From DATARH01 sp035550515 (lineage in GTDB: Bacteria; Pseudomonadota; Alphaproteobacteria; ATCC43930; CGMCC-115725): a DNA stretch of 64,000 nucleotides. Where the stretch lies: the NCBI GenBank assembly GCA_035550515.1, contig DASZOZ010000027.1, positions 30,934 to 94,933 on the forward strand, given 5' to 3'. This document shows positions 24,921 through 34,800 of the stretch, in pieces. Both the position numbers and the translations under genes were made by a program. Each line of letters starts with the position of its first letter. Within the stretch, counting starts at the first letter, position 1. The notes below the pieces were generated by a model, which saw only the letters and a program-made list of their open reading frames with translations, searched no databases and was not told the origin of the DNA.

Positions 24921-26198
24921 TTAATTCAGTCTCGCCTCGACCCAGGCGGCGGCGTCGAGCAGCCGCTCGTCGGCAAAGCGCGGCCCGACCAGCTGGACGC
25001 CGAGCGGCAGGCCCTTCGGCCCGGTGCCGGCCGGCAGCGTCACGCAAGGCGCCCAGGACAGTGTCCAGATCGCGTTGAACGCCGAGTTGCCGGTCGAACC
25101 GAGCCCTTCCGGCGCCTCGCCCGGCGCGCTCGGGGTCAGCAGCACATCGACCTCGGCGAAGAGATCGTCGAGATGGGCGCGGAACGCCTCGGCGGTCTCC
25201 AGCGACTCGACATAGTCGGCAAGCGAGATCCGGCTGCCTGGATCGAGCACGGTATCGAGCAGCACCTGGCTCACCCGGTCGCGATGCTCCAGGTGCTCAT
25301 AGGCGTAGTTCTTGGCCGCCTCGTAATAGAAGACACGCTGGTGGTGCCGCGCGATCGCGCGGAAGGGGGCGGCGAACTCGACCTCGGTCACGCGCGCGCC
25401 CGCCGCCGACAGTTTCGCGGCGGCGGCTTCGATCAGCCCCTGCGTCGCGCCGTCGGCGACATCCCATAGCGGCGTGCGGCACAGGCCGATGCGCGGCGCG
25501 CCGGCGGCCCGGTCGACCGGGTGATGCGGCATCTGGATCAGGGCCGCGCGCAGCAGCGCGATGTCGTCGAGGCTGCGGCAGATCACGCCGAGCGTGTCGA
25601 GGTTCTGGCATTGCAGTTTGATGCCGACGCGGCTGAACTCGCCAAAGCTCGGCTTGTAGCCGATAACGCCGCAGAACGCGGCGGGGCGGATCGTCGAGCC
25701 GCCGGTCTGCGTGCCGAAGCCGACCGGGACCTGGAAATCGGCGACCGCGGCCGCCGAGCCGCTCGACGAGCCGCCGGGAGTGTGCCCGGAATTGTGCGGA
25801 TGAACCGTCGCGCCGGGGAAGCGGTTGGCGAACTCGGTGGTGACGGTCTTGCCCAGGATCGTGCCGCCAGCCATCCGGGTCAGCGCCACGCAGGACGCGT
25901 CGGCGAAAGGACGGTTGCCGGCATAAATCGGCGAGCCGTGCCCGGTCGGCATGTCGAAGGTATCGATCACGTCCTTGACGCCGATCGGCAGCCCGGCGAG
26001 CAGCCCGGGCCGGCCGGCGCGATCCGCGGCGCGCGCTTGTGCCAGCGCGTGTTCGGGGTCGAGATGGATCCAGGCCTTCACCGCGGCCCGCGCGGCGCTG
26101 CGGTCGAGGCAGTCGCGCGTCAGCTGCTCGGCGGTCAGCGCGCCGGAGCGCAGGCGGGCAACGGCCTCGGCGGCGGAGAGACGGTTGCTGTCGCTCAT
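24921..26198 (-). CDS. amidase (amidase-signature family)
   Basis: 425 residues. The Ser-Ser-Lys triad is visible: Lys in PIGVKDVIDT near residue 70, and the GGSSSGSAAAVADFQVPVGFGTQTGGSTIRPAAFCG block with the two Ser. Hydrolyses a carboxamide to acid plus ammonia. LTLSWAPCVTLPAGTGPKGLPLGVQLVGPRFAD is the conserved C-terminal segment. The ATG at 26198 overlaps the previous stop by four bases, so translation is coupled. Substrate unknown. Second of two paralogous amidases in this operon. Confidence 0.93.
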   Translation of the reverse strand: MSDSNRLSAAEAVARLRSGALTAEQLTRDCLDRSAARAAVKAWIHLDPEHALAQARAADRAGRPGLLAGLPIGVKDVIDTFDMPTGHGSPIYAGNRPFADASCVALTRMAGGTILGKTVTTEFANRFPGATVHPHNSGHTPGGSSSGSAAAVADFQVPVGFGTQTGGSTIRPAAFCGVIGYKPSFGEFSRVGIKLQCQNLDTLGVICRSLDDIALLRAALIQMPHHPVDRAAGAPRIGLCRTPLWDVADGATQGLIEAAAAKLSAAGARVTEVEFAAPFRAIARHHQRVFYYEAAKNYAYEHLEHRDRVSQVLLDTVLDPGSRISLADYVESLETAEAFRAHLDDLFAEVDVLLTPSAPGEAPEGLGSTGNSAFNAIWTLSWAPCVTLPAGTGPKGLPLGVQLVGPRFADERLLDAAAWVEARLN

Positions 26199-27481
26199 GG
26201 CCGCGCCCCCAGCTTGCTCTCGACCCAAAGCGCGGTATCGAGCAGTCGCGCATCGGCGTGGCGCTTGCCGACCAGCTGGATACCGACCGGCAGCCCGTCC
26301 GGTCCTGTGCCGGCGGGCAGCGTCAGGCACGGCATGTAGAGCAGGGTCCACAGGCCGTTGAAGATCGCGTCGCCGGTCGACGCCAAGGTCTTCGGCGCCT
26401 GCCCCGGCGCGGGGAGAGTCAGGATCGCGTCGAAACCGCCGGCCCAGTCGGCCGCTGCTGCGCGCATCCGATCGGCGTCGCGCCAGGCGGCGCGGAATTC
26501 GTCGAGCGTCAGCTTCCGGCCGCCCTCGATGCGGCCGTGACGCAGCGCCGCGCTGAGCTGCGCCTCGTGCCGGTAGCGCTCCGGCGCGTGGTTGCGCGGG
26601 GCCTCGAAATAACTGTGGCGGTTCTGCACCTCGGAGACGTTGCCGCACGCGTTGGGCAGTTCGGCCTCGACCAGTTCGGCGCCGGCCGCGGCGAGGCGGC
26701 GCCCGGCCTCTTCGAGCACGGCCTGACCCTCGGGTTGCGCGCGGTCCCAATGCGGCGTGCGGCACAGCGCGAGGCGCGGCGCGCGGTCGGGCATTCGCGG
26801 CGGTTCATGCGGGATCGCCATCATCGCGGCGCGGAACAACGCGATGTCGGCAACCGAGCGGGCCATGATGCCGATCGTATCGAGCGTCTCGGTGTTGGAA
26901 TGCATGCCGGCCGGGCCGAACAGGCTGAAGCTCGGCTTGAAGCCGACGACCCCGCAATAGGCCGCCGGGCGGATCACCGAGCCGCCGGTCTGCGTGCCGA
27001 TCGCCAGCGGCACCATGAAATCGGCAACCGCCGCGGCCGAGCCGCTCGACGAGCCGCCGGGCGAGAAGCCGGGATTATGCGGGTTCGCGGTCGGACCCGG
27101 ATGCCGGTTGGCGAACTCGGTGGTGACGGTCTTGCCCAGCAGCACCCCGCCCGCGGCGCGCGGCAGGGTCGCGGCGCTCGCCGTGAAGCCGGGCCGGCAG
27201 CCGGTATAGATCGGCGAGCCGTAGCCGGTCGGCATGTCGGCGGTATCGAAAATATCCTTGATGCCGAACGGAATGCCCTTGAGCAGCGAGCGCGACGACG
27301 CGGCGCGCGCCGCGGCGAGCGCTTCGTCGCCGGCGATATGCACCCAGGCGCGGATGGTCGGCTCGCGCTCGCGGATGCGTTCGAGACAGCTTTGCACGAC
27401 GGCTTCGGCGGTCAGCGTGCCGCCGGTGATCCGGCCGGCCATCTCGACCGCGGTCAGACGATGAGGTTCGGAATTCGGCAT
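26195..27481 (-). CDS. amidase (amidase-signature family), first paralogue
   Basis: 428 residues. Lys in PFGIKDIFDT, GGSSSGSAAAVADFMVPLAIGTQTGGSVIRPAAYCGVVGFKPS and TLPAGTGPDGLPVGIQLVGKRHAD carry the amidase-signature triad. Closely similar to the following amidase (about half identical), so the pair arose by duplication and may differ in substrate. Start at 27481 rather than the in-frame ATG at 27490, because AAGGA lies 8 nt before it. First gene of the amidase-amidase-NIPSNAP-NIPSNAP operon. Confidence 0.93.
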   Translation of the reverse strand: MPNSEPHRLTAVEMAGRITGGTLTAEAVVQSCLERIREREPTIRAWVHIAGDEALAAARAASSRSLLKGIPFGIKDIFDTADMPTGYGSPIYTGCRPGFTASAATLPRAAGGVLLGKTVTTEFANRHPGPTANPHNPGFSPGGSSSGSAAAVADFMVPLAIGTQTGGSVIRPAAYCGVVGFKPSFSLFGPAGMHSNTETLDTIGIMARSVADIALFRAAMMAIPHEPPRMPDRAPRLALCRTPHWDRAQPEGQAVLEEAGRRLAAAGAELVEAELPNACGNVSEVQNRHSYFEAPRNHAPERYRHEAQLSAALRHGRIEGGRKLTLDEFRAAWRDADRMRAAAADWAGGFDAILTLPAPGQAPKTLASTGDAIFNGLWTLLYMPCLTLPAGTGPDGLPVGIQLVGKRHADARLLDTALWVESKLGARP

Positions 27482-27684
27482 TGGGGGCATCCTTACGCCG
27501 CGGACGCGCCTATCTCACCACCTTTGTTTTGACCGCGCCATCGACTTCATCGCGGTTCCGGCAGCGCGCGGCGCAGATGAAAAACCGCCAAGCGCTGAAG
27601 ACGCCCTATAAATGCGCCAAACTTCGTCTTCATGGAGTCCCCGCTCGGCGGCGAAGCCGTGCTGCGCCATGTCAAAGAGGGTCG

Positions 27685-28680
27685 ATGCCCGTGTCGTCGG
27701 TGATCTCGGTAAAGGGCGTGCTGATCGAGGACGGCCGGGTCGTCCTGCTCGAAAACGAGCGCGGCGAATGGGAGCTGCCGGGCGGCCGGCCCGAGCCCGG
27801 CGAGGACCCGGCGGCGGCGTTGGTCCGCGAGTTCGCCGAGGAGCTGGGCGCCGACATCATGGTCGGCGCAATCCTCGATTGCCGGAACTTCGAGGTTCTG
27901 CCGGGCCGGCACGTGACGATCGTCAGCTATGTCGTGACCCGCGCCGCGCGCGGCAGTCTGCGGGTCAGCAACGAGCATCGCCGTTTGGGGTGGTTCGATC
28001 TTGGCGCGCTCGATGGCCTGCCGCTGCCCGAGGGCTATCGCCGCTCGATCCGCGCCGCGGCGGCCGATCCGGGCTGGCTGACGGTGGCGCGCGAACTGCA
28101 GGCATTGGCCCAGACCGGCCTGCACTACACCAAGGACAAATACGACGCCGACCGCTACGCCCGGCTGCGCACGCTGGCGGCGGAGATGATGGCGGCGCGC
28201 AGCGGCGCCGACGCCCGGCACATCGCCGCGCTGTTCGGCCGCGAGCAGGGTTACGCCGCACCGAAAGTCGCGGTGCGCGGCGGCGTCTTCACCGATGGCC
28301 GCATCCTGATGGTGCGCGAGACGACCGACAGTCTGTGGTCGGTGCCGGGCGGCTGGTGCGACGTCAACCAGAGTGCCAAGGAATGCATCGAGCGGGAGAT
28401 TTTCGAGGAGTCCGGCTATACCGCGCACGCCGTCAAGCTGGCGGCGGTGTGGGACCGCAGCCGCCACGGGCATCCGCCGCTGCCGTTCTCGGTCTATGTC
28501 GCGCATTTCGTCTGCGAGCTGACCGGCGGTGCGCCCAGGCCGAGCATCGAGACCAGCGAGATCGGCTTCTTCGCCGAGGAGGAACTGCCGCCGCTGTCGC
28601 CGGGCCGCATCCGCGAGCATCAGATCCGCCGGCTGTTCGCGCATTGCCGCCGGCCGGACCTGCCGACCGAGTTCGATTAG
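27685..28680 (+). CDS. double-Nudix hydrolase
   Basis: 331 residues with two Nudix domains in one chain. Domain 1 (about 1-125) has a canonical box: Gly34, Glu40, then Arg48-Glu49 and Glu52-Glu53 in REFAEELG. Residues about 135-190 (LQALAQTGLHYTKDKYDADRYARLRTLAAEMM) are the helical N-terminal domain found in certain ADP-ribose-type Nudix enzymes. Domain 2 (190-331) has GGWCDVNQSAKECIEREIFEESG, with Gln in place of the first box Glu but REIFEE intact. Hydrolyses nucleoside-diphosphate-linked substrates by family. Divergent from the amidase operon; mtgA follows. Confidence 0.88.
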   Translation: MPVSSVISVKGVLIEDGRVVLLENERGEWELPGGRPEPGEDPAAALVREFAEELGADIMVGAILDCRNFEVLPGRHVTIVSYVVTRAARGSLRVSNEHRRLGWFDLGALDGLPLPEGYRRSIRAAAADPGWLTVARELQALAQTGLHYTKDKYDADRYARLRTLAAEMMAARSGADARHIAALFGREQGYAAPKVAVRGGVFTDGRILMVRETTDSLWSVPGGWCDVNQSAKECIEREIFEESGYTAHAVKLAAVWDRSRHGHPPLPFSVYVAHFVCELTGGAPRPSIETSEIGFFAEEELPPLSPGRIREHQIRRLFAHCRRPDLPTEFD

Positions 28681-28700
28681 GCCGCGGCCGCGTCCCGCGC

Positions 28701-29390
28701 ATGCTCCGGCGCGCCGGCCGCATCTTGTTGTTGGTGATCGGCGGATTCCTGACCGCCTCGGTCGTTCTCGTCGCGCTGTACCGGGAGGTTCCGCCGCCGG
28801 CCACGCCGCTGATGCTGCTGCGGCTGACGGACGGTCACGGGATCGACAAGGATTGGCGGCGGCTCGCGGCGATATCGCCGCATCTGGTCCATGCGGTGAT
28901 GGCCGGCGAGGACGCCAAGTTCTGCCAGCATCACGGGTTCGACTGGCCGGCGATACGCGATGCCTGGCGGCGCTACCGGGCGGGTGCGCGCAAGCTGCGC
29001 GGCGCCAGCACGATCTCGATGCAGACGGCGAAGAACGTCTTTCTCTGGCCCGGGCGGGATTGGCTGCGGAAAGGCTTCGAGGCCTATTTCACGGTGCTCA
29101 TCGAGCTGGTCTGGGGCAAGGCGCGGATCATCGAAATCTACCTCAACGTCGTGGAATGGGGTCCCGGCGTCTATGGCGCCCAGGCCGCGGCGGAGTTCTA
29201 TTTCCATAAATCCGCCGCCGCGCTCGGCCCGGAAGAAGCGGCGCGGCTCGCGGCGATCCTACCGGATCCGCTCAAATGGTCGGCGAGCCGGCCCAATCGC
29301 GAGGTCATCGAGCGTGCCGCCTTCATCCGGGCGCAGATGCCCGACCTGCCGCTCGACACGCCCGCCTGCCGCGCCCTTAACGGAAGCTGA
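28701..29390 (+). CDS. mtgA: monofunctional biosynthetic peptidoglycan transglycosylase
   Basis: 229 residues. One N-terminal membrane helix (about 8-28) anchors it in the inner membrane; the GT51 domain faces the periplasm and polymerises lipid II into glycan strands. GT51 motifs: VHAVMAGEDAKFCQHHGFDW (catalytic Glu in GED), KLRGASTISMQTAKNVFLWPGR, RIIEIYLNVVEWGPGVYGAQAAAEFYF. 20 bp after the Nudix gene, likely co-transcribed. Its last 14 bases overlap the end of the convergent hydantoinase gene. Confidence 0.95.
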   Translation: MLRRAGRILLLVIGGFLTASVVLVALYREVPPPATPLMLLRLTDGHGIDKDWRRLAAISPHLVHAVMAGEDAKFCQHHGFDWPAIRDAWRRYRAGARKLRGASTISMQTAKNVFLWPGRDWLRKGFEAYFTVLIELVWGKARIIEIYLNVVEWGPGVYGAQAAAEFYFHKSAAALGPEEAARLAAILPDPLKWSASRPNREVIERAAFIRAQMPDLPLDTPACRALNGS

Positions 29391-31041
29391 CCTTGCCGTT
29401 CGCGGCATCGGCCGCAGCGGATTCGGCCGCGCGGCGGGCCGGATCGCCGTAGCCGCCGCCCCCGGCGGTCTCGACGACGACCCGGTCGCCGGGATGCAGC
29501 ACCGTCGCGATCTTCGACGGGATCACCTCCTCACCGCCGGCGGCGCGGTGGATCACCGAGCGGGCGCGCGCGCCCTCCCGACCGCCATGGAGGCCCGCGG
29601 CCGCGCTGAAATGCCGCTCGCCGCGATGCGAAAAAGATACGTCACCCTCCAGCACCTCGTAATCGCGGATGAGGCCAAGCCCGCCGCGCCACTCGCCGGC
29701 GCCGCCCGAATCCGGGCGCAGCGCGATGCGGCGCAGGCGGATCGGCGCCTCCATTTCCAGCGCCTCGGCCGGCAGGTTCATGCAATTGGTGGCGTCGGTT
29801 TCGATCGCATCGACACCGTCCTGGCCCCGACCGGCGCCGCTGCCGCCGGCGATCAGCTCGCCGACCACATAGTTGCGGCCGTCCCGCTTGCCGCCAAAGG
29901 CCAATACCAGCAGCTCGCCGGCGGAGGCGGCGGGCGCCTTGCCGGGCATCGCCGGCGCCAGTGCGCCGACCATGCAGCCGGCGATGCGCTTGATCGTCGA
30001 GGTGCGGGCGTTGACCGGCGCCGGCTCCTGCGGGTTGACGATCGTGCCCGGCGGCAGCCTGAGGCCGATCGGCCGGAAACAGCCGCCATTGGTCGGGATG
30101 TCGGGATCGGTCAGCGCCCGCACCGCCCAGCACGCCGCCGCGAGCGAGCCCGACGGGACGCAATTCAACGGACCTTTCACCTGGGCGCTGGTGCCGGTGA
30201 AGTCGAACTCGATCGCGCCGTTGCCGACCGTCGCCGCGACCTCGATGCGGATCGGCTTGTCGAGCTCGATGCCGTCATTGTCGAGGTAGTCGACATAGTG
30301 GTAGGTGCCCGGCGGGATGCGCGCCAGCGCGGCCCGCGTCAGCCGCTCGGAACGCGCCAGCAGCTCCGCGCAGATCGCTGCGAGCCGGTTGTCGCCAAAG
30401 CGCTCGGCAAGCTCGGCGAAGCGCCGCGCGCCGATCGTGCAGGCGGCGATCTGGGCGTTGAGATCGCCCATCACCGTATCGGGAATACGCACGTTCCGGC
30501 GCAGCAGCGCGACCAGCGTGTCGTTGTAGACGCCGGCTTCGCGCAGCTTCAGCGGCGGGATGCGCAGGCCTTCCTGGTAGATTTCGGTCGCGTTGGTCGG
30601 CACCGAGCCGGCCGACATGCCGCCGACGTCCTGGTGATGCGTCATGGCCGCGGCGAGCGCGATGGGCCGGCCGCGATGGACGATCGGCTGCACCACCGCG
30701 ATGTCGGGCAAGTGCGTGCCGCCGCAATAAGGGTCGTTGAGCACGTAGGTGTCGCCGTCGCGCATCCGGTCGATCGGGAAGGCCGCGATAATCGCGGCGA
30801 CTGCCGGGATCAGCGTCGCGAGATGGATCGGGATCGAGCAGCTTTGCGCCAACGTCGTACCGTCGAGCGCAAAGAGGCTCGCCGAGGCGTCGAGCCCCTC
30901 CTTGACGATCGGCGAGAACGAGCTTTTGAGCAGCGTCGCCTGCATCTCGTTGGCGATACCATCGAGCTTGTAGCGGGTGACGTCGACCGCGATCGGGTCG
31001 AGCTCGGGCGCGGTCACGGATCCAGCCTCAATGGCATGCAA
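29377..31041 (-). CDS. hydantoinase B / oxoprolinase family protein
   Basis: 554 residues. N-terminal ELDPIAVDVTRYKLDGIANEMQATLLKSSFSPIVKEGLDASASLFALDG is the HyuB signature; LNDPYCGGTHLPDIAVVQPI, FDFTGTSAQVKGPLNCVPSG, YVVGELIAGGSGAGRGQDGVDAIETDATNCMNLP and TAGGGGYGDP follow. ATP-dependent cleavage of 5-membered cyclic amides (hydantoin, oxoproline, acetone carboxylase-like) needs a HyuA partner, which is not adjacent. Start is TTG at 31041 with GAGG about 8 nt upstream. Stands alone in this window. Confidence 0.9.
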   Translation of the reverse strand: MHAIEAGSVTAPELDPIAVDVTRYKLDGIANEMQATLLKSSFSPIVKEGLDASASLFALDGTTLAQSCSIPIHLATLIPAVAAIIAAFPIDRMRDGDTYVLNDPYCGGTHLPDIAVVQPIVHRGRPIALAAAMTHHQDVGGMSAGSVPTNATEIYQEGLRIPPLKLREAGVYNDTLVALLRRNVRIPDTVMGDLNAQIAACTIGARRFAELAERFGDNRLAAICAELLARSERLTRAALARIPPGTYHYVDYLDNDGIELDKPIRIEVAATVGNGAIEFDFTGTSAQVKGPLNCVPSGSLAAACWAVRALTDPDIPTNGGCFRPIGLRLPPGTIVNPQEPAPVNARTSTIKRIAGCMVGALAPAMPGKAPAASAGELLVLAFGGKRDGRNYVVGELIAGGSGAGRGQDGVDAIETDATNCMNLPAEALEMEAPIRLRRIALRPDSGGAGEWRGGLGLIRDYEVLEGDVSFSHRGERHFSAAAGLHGGREGARARSVIHRAAGGEEVIPSKIATVLHPGDRVVVETAGGGGYGDPARRAAESAAADAANGKVSFR

Positions 31042-31262
31042 TGCATTTCCTCAACCATCTTGCGAACATCTCCGGCCAAGCGGACACGAAATCCGGTCGC
31101 GACCGCCCGATAATACAAAAAACAACATGAGGCGATGACCCCGGCCGACGCGGAAATGCCGGTCGTCCTCCGGGCGGGGCGGCGCAGCCGCGCGGAACCG
31201 CGCCGGCCGCTCGCCGTTGGCGGCGTGTCTGTGGCACTCCGCCATCGCAGAAAGGCTCTCCC

Positions 31263-31769
31263 ATGTCCGATTCGAACCGCCGCAACGGGCTCGCCGTTTC
31301 GCTCGCCGGCGCCGCCGCCATCGTCGCGCTGATCGGCACGGCGCCGATCAGCGCCCAGGCGCAAACCCGCGCGACCCCTGCCCCCAGCCAGGCGGCGCCG
31401 GCGCGGTCGGCCGCGACCAGCGCCAAGCAGGGAAACGGCGTCGAACAGCAGATCAGCCAGTTGCATTCCGAGCTGAAGATCACGCCGGAGCAGGAAGCGA
31501 AATGGAACCCGGTCGCGCAGGCGATGCGCGACAACGCCGCCGGCCTGCAAAAGCTGATGGAGCAGAAGCAGCCGACCAAAACGACCATGACCGCGGTCGA
31601 GGACCTCGAGACCAACCAGCAATTTGTCCAAGCGCATCTCGACGGGCTGAAGAACTTCACCGCGGCGTTCAAGTCGCTCTACGACTCGATGTCCGACCAG
31701 CAGAAGAAGAACGCCGACCAGGTCTTCGCCAAGATGAACCGCGCGCCGCAAGGTGCCCGCAACGGGTAA
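31263..31769 (+). CDS. Spy/CpxP-type periplasmic protein (LTxxQ motifs)
   Basis: 168 residues. Signal peptide (VSLAGAAAIVALIGTAPISAQAQ), an Ala/Pro/Ser linker, then the helical LTxxQ pattern: ELKITPEQEAKWNPVAQAMRDNA and SLYDSMSDQQKKNADQVFAKM. Spy-like proteins are ATP-independent periplasmic chaperones, and CpxP represses the Cpx system. No Cpx genes nearby. AAAGG precedes the ATG. Monocistronic, ending 106 bp before glgE. Confidence 0.85.
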   Translation: MSDSNRRNGLAVSLAGAAAIVALIGTAPISAQAQTRATPAPSQAAPARSAATSAKQGNGVEQQISQLHSELKITPEQEAKWNPVAQAMRDNAAGLQKLMEQKQPTKTTMTAVEDLETNQQFVQAHLDGLKNFTAAFKSLYDSMSDQQKKNADQVFAKMNRAPQGARNG

Positions 31770-31874
31770 CGCCGGCGTCGTCTCGGGAACCGAAGGCCGC
31801 TCCGGACTGTCTACTGACGGGATCACGGGGAGCCAAGCCGCATCCGGCCTCTGGAGCGCGGCTGTCATCAAGGG

Positions 31875-34800
31875 ATGCCTGCAGCCAGGCTTTATTACGT
31901 TCATCCGCTACTTGCCGGATCGGTCGACACTTGGGCGCGGCAGTTGGACCGCGCCGCGGTCATGCGGTTCGACGCGGTCGCGATCGCGCCACCCTTCGCG
32001 ACCGGCCGCGCGGGCGACCTCTTCCTGACCGCCGACCATGACCGGCTGGACTGCCGGCTGGGGGCGGGGGATGCGGCGCCGGCGCTGGCGCGCTTTGCCG
32101 CGGATTGCCGCAACCGCCGACTGCTGCCGATGCTCGATGTCGTGGTCGATCGGGTCGCCGTCGAGCATGCGGGCAACGGGCTCTCGGCCTGGTATCGCGC
32201 CGACCCCGCCGATGAGCTTCCCGACCCGCGACAGCCGCCGCAACGCCCGGACGTGGCCCGGCTGAAAGCCGACGACTGGGCCGGGGCGGTCGATTGGTGG
32301 GCGGGCCGGTTTGCCGATTGGATCGATGCCGGCATCGCCGATTTCCGCTGCATCGCACCGCACCGCGTGCCGGCGGCATTCTGGCGCGAGCTGATCGCCG
32401 CCGTGCGGCAGCTTCACCCCCAGGCCCGCTTTCTGGCGGCGACGCCCGACGGCGCGTGTGCCGAACGGGAAGCCCTCGCCGGATGCGGGTTCGACCGCGT
32501 CGCCGCTTGCGCCCGCGGATGGGACTTCCGGGCCGAGGATTTCCCCGAAACGGTTGACCGGCTCGGGCACATCGCGCCGGTCATCGCGATGCCCGAGGCA
32601 CCGTTTGGCCATCGCCTGAGCCGCACGTTCCGCGACACCGGGCGGGCGCGGCGCGCGGCGCGGCGCGGCTTGGCGCTGGCGACGTCCTACGGCGCCGGCT
32701 GGCTGATGCCGATGGGTTTCGAGTTCGGCGCGGCCCGCGCGATGGACGCCGCGCGCGACCGGCCGGAGGATTTTGCCCGCCTCGTCGCCGAAGCGCCCTT
32801 CGACCTGTCCGCGGAGGTCGCCGCAGCGAATGCGCATTGTGCACCGGTGGTCGAGACGGCCGCCTCGGTGCACAGCCTGTCGCCGCCCGGGGCGCCGGTG
32901 GCGGCGCTGCTCGTCACCGGCGGGACAATCGGCGACGCCGACCGCAGGCCGCGGCTCGTGCTCGCCAATGCCAGCCTCGACGAGCCGGCCCGGGTGCCGC
33001 TCGCTCCGCTGCTGACGGCAAGCGGGCTCGACGGCGCGGTGATCGAAGACGCCGGGATCGAAGACGCCGGGATCGAAGACGCCGGGATCGAGGGCAAGAC
33101 CGACGCCGTGCCGGCGGGTCCCGACGCCGCGCTCATTATCGCGCCGGCCGAGGTGCGGACGCTGCGTCTCGCCAGGACCGCGCCGATCGGCCGGTCCGCG
33201 TACAACGCCGTCGAGGCGGCGGCAATGCCGCGCGTCGCCATCGAAGCGGTCGCGCCATCGGTCGATGACGGATGCTTTCCGGCCAAGCGGCTGGTCGGCG
33301 AAATCGTCGAGGTCGGCGCCGATCTGATCTCGGACGGCCATGACCGTCTCGCCGCCGCGCTGCTGTGGCGGGCGGCGGACGAGACCGGCTGGCGCGAAGC
33401 GCCGATGGCGCCGGCGGGCAACGACCGCTGGACCGGGCGTTTCCCGCTTACCCGGATCGGCCGCTACCTCTTCACCATCCTCGCCTGGAAGGACCGCTTC
33501 GGCAATTTTGCCGAGGAGCTCGAAAAGAAGCACGCGGCCGGGCTGCCGATCGCGCTGGAGCTGGAAGAAGGCCGGCTCTTGGTCGAGCACATCGCCGAAC
33601 GGGCGCCGCTCGACGTGAAGCCCGAATTGGCGGCGCTCGTCGGCCGGCTGACGGACGCCGACGGGGAGGAGCGGCGCCGGCTGCTGCTCGCGCCGACTAC
33701 CGCCGACCTCGTCGCCGCGGCCCGCGTCCGCCCTCATCGCCACCAGCATCCGATCGAGTACCCGATCGAGGCGGAGCGGCGGGCCGCCGGCTTCGGCAGT
33801 TGGTACGAGCTGTTTCCCCGCTCGCAATCCGGCGATCCGCACCGGCACGGCAGCTTTGCCGACGTGATCGCGCGACTGCCTGCGATCAGCGCGATGGGTT
33901 TCGACGTGCTGTACTTCCCGCCGATTCACCCGATCGGCCGGGTCAACCGCAAGGGCCGCGACAACTCCCCGCAAGCGGAGCCGGGCGAGCCGGGCAGCCC
34001 CTACGCGATCGGCAGCGAAGAAGGCGGCCACGACGCCATTCATCCCGCGCTCGGCACGCTCGCCGACTTTCGCCGGCTGCGCGATGCCGCCGCCCGGCAC
34101 GGCATGGAATTGGCGCTCGATTTCGCCGTGCAATGCGCGCCGGACCATCCCTGGCTGCGCCAGCACCCGGACTGGTTCGACTGGCGGCCCGACGGCTCGA
34201 TCCGCTACGCCGAAAACCCGCCGAAAAAATACGAGGACATCGTCAATGTCGACTTCTACGCCGGCAGCGCGGTTCCCGCATTATGGCTGGCGCTGCGCGA
34301 CATCGTGCTGTTGTGGGCCGGTGAAGGCGTGCGCCTGTTCCGGGTCGACAATCCGCACACCAAGCCGCTGCCGTTCTGGGAATGGCTGATCGCCGAGGTC
34401 CGCGCCGGATACCCGGATGCGGTCTTCCTCGCCGAGGCTTTCACCCGGCCAAAGCTGATGTACCGGCTGGCGAAGATCGGGTTTTCCCAGTCCTACACCT
34501 ATTTCACCTGGCGCAATACCAAGGCTGAGCTGACCGAATACGTCACCGAGCTGACGACCAACGCGCGCGAGTTCTTCCGTCCGCATTTCTTCGTCAACAC
34601 CCCCGACATCAACCCGGTGTTCCTGCAGACCTCGGGGCGGCCGGGGTTCCTGATCCGCGCGGCGCTGGCGGCGACGCTGTCGGGACTGTTCGGCGTCTAT
34701 AGCGGGTTCGAGTTGTGCGAGGCCCGCGCCCTGCCCGGCCGCGAGGAATATGCGGCGTCCGAGAAATACCAGATCCGCGCCTGGGATTGGAACGCCCCGG

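Noticed and set aside
31262..31285. tRNA T-loop-like GGTTCGAATC on the minus strand
   Set aside because: It lies in the first codons of the Spy-like gene; no acceptor or anticodon arms around it.
31908..34166. 752-codon minus-strand frame antisense to glgE
   Set aside because: Same reason: shadow of glgE; contains the mirrored tandem repeat and no family motif.
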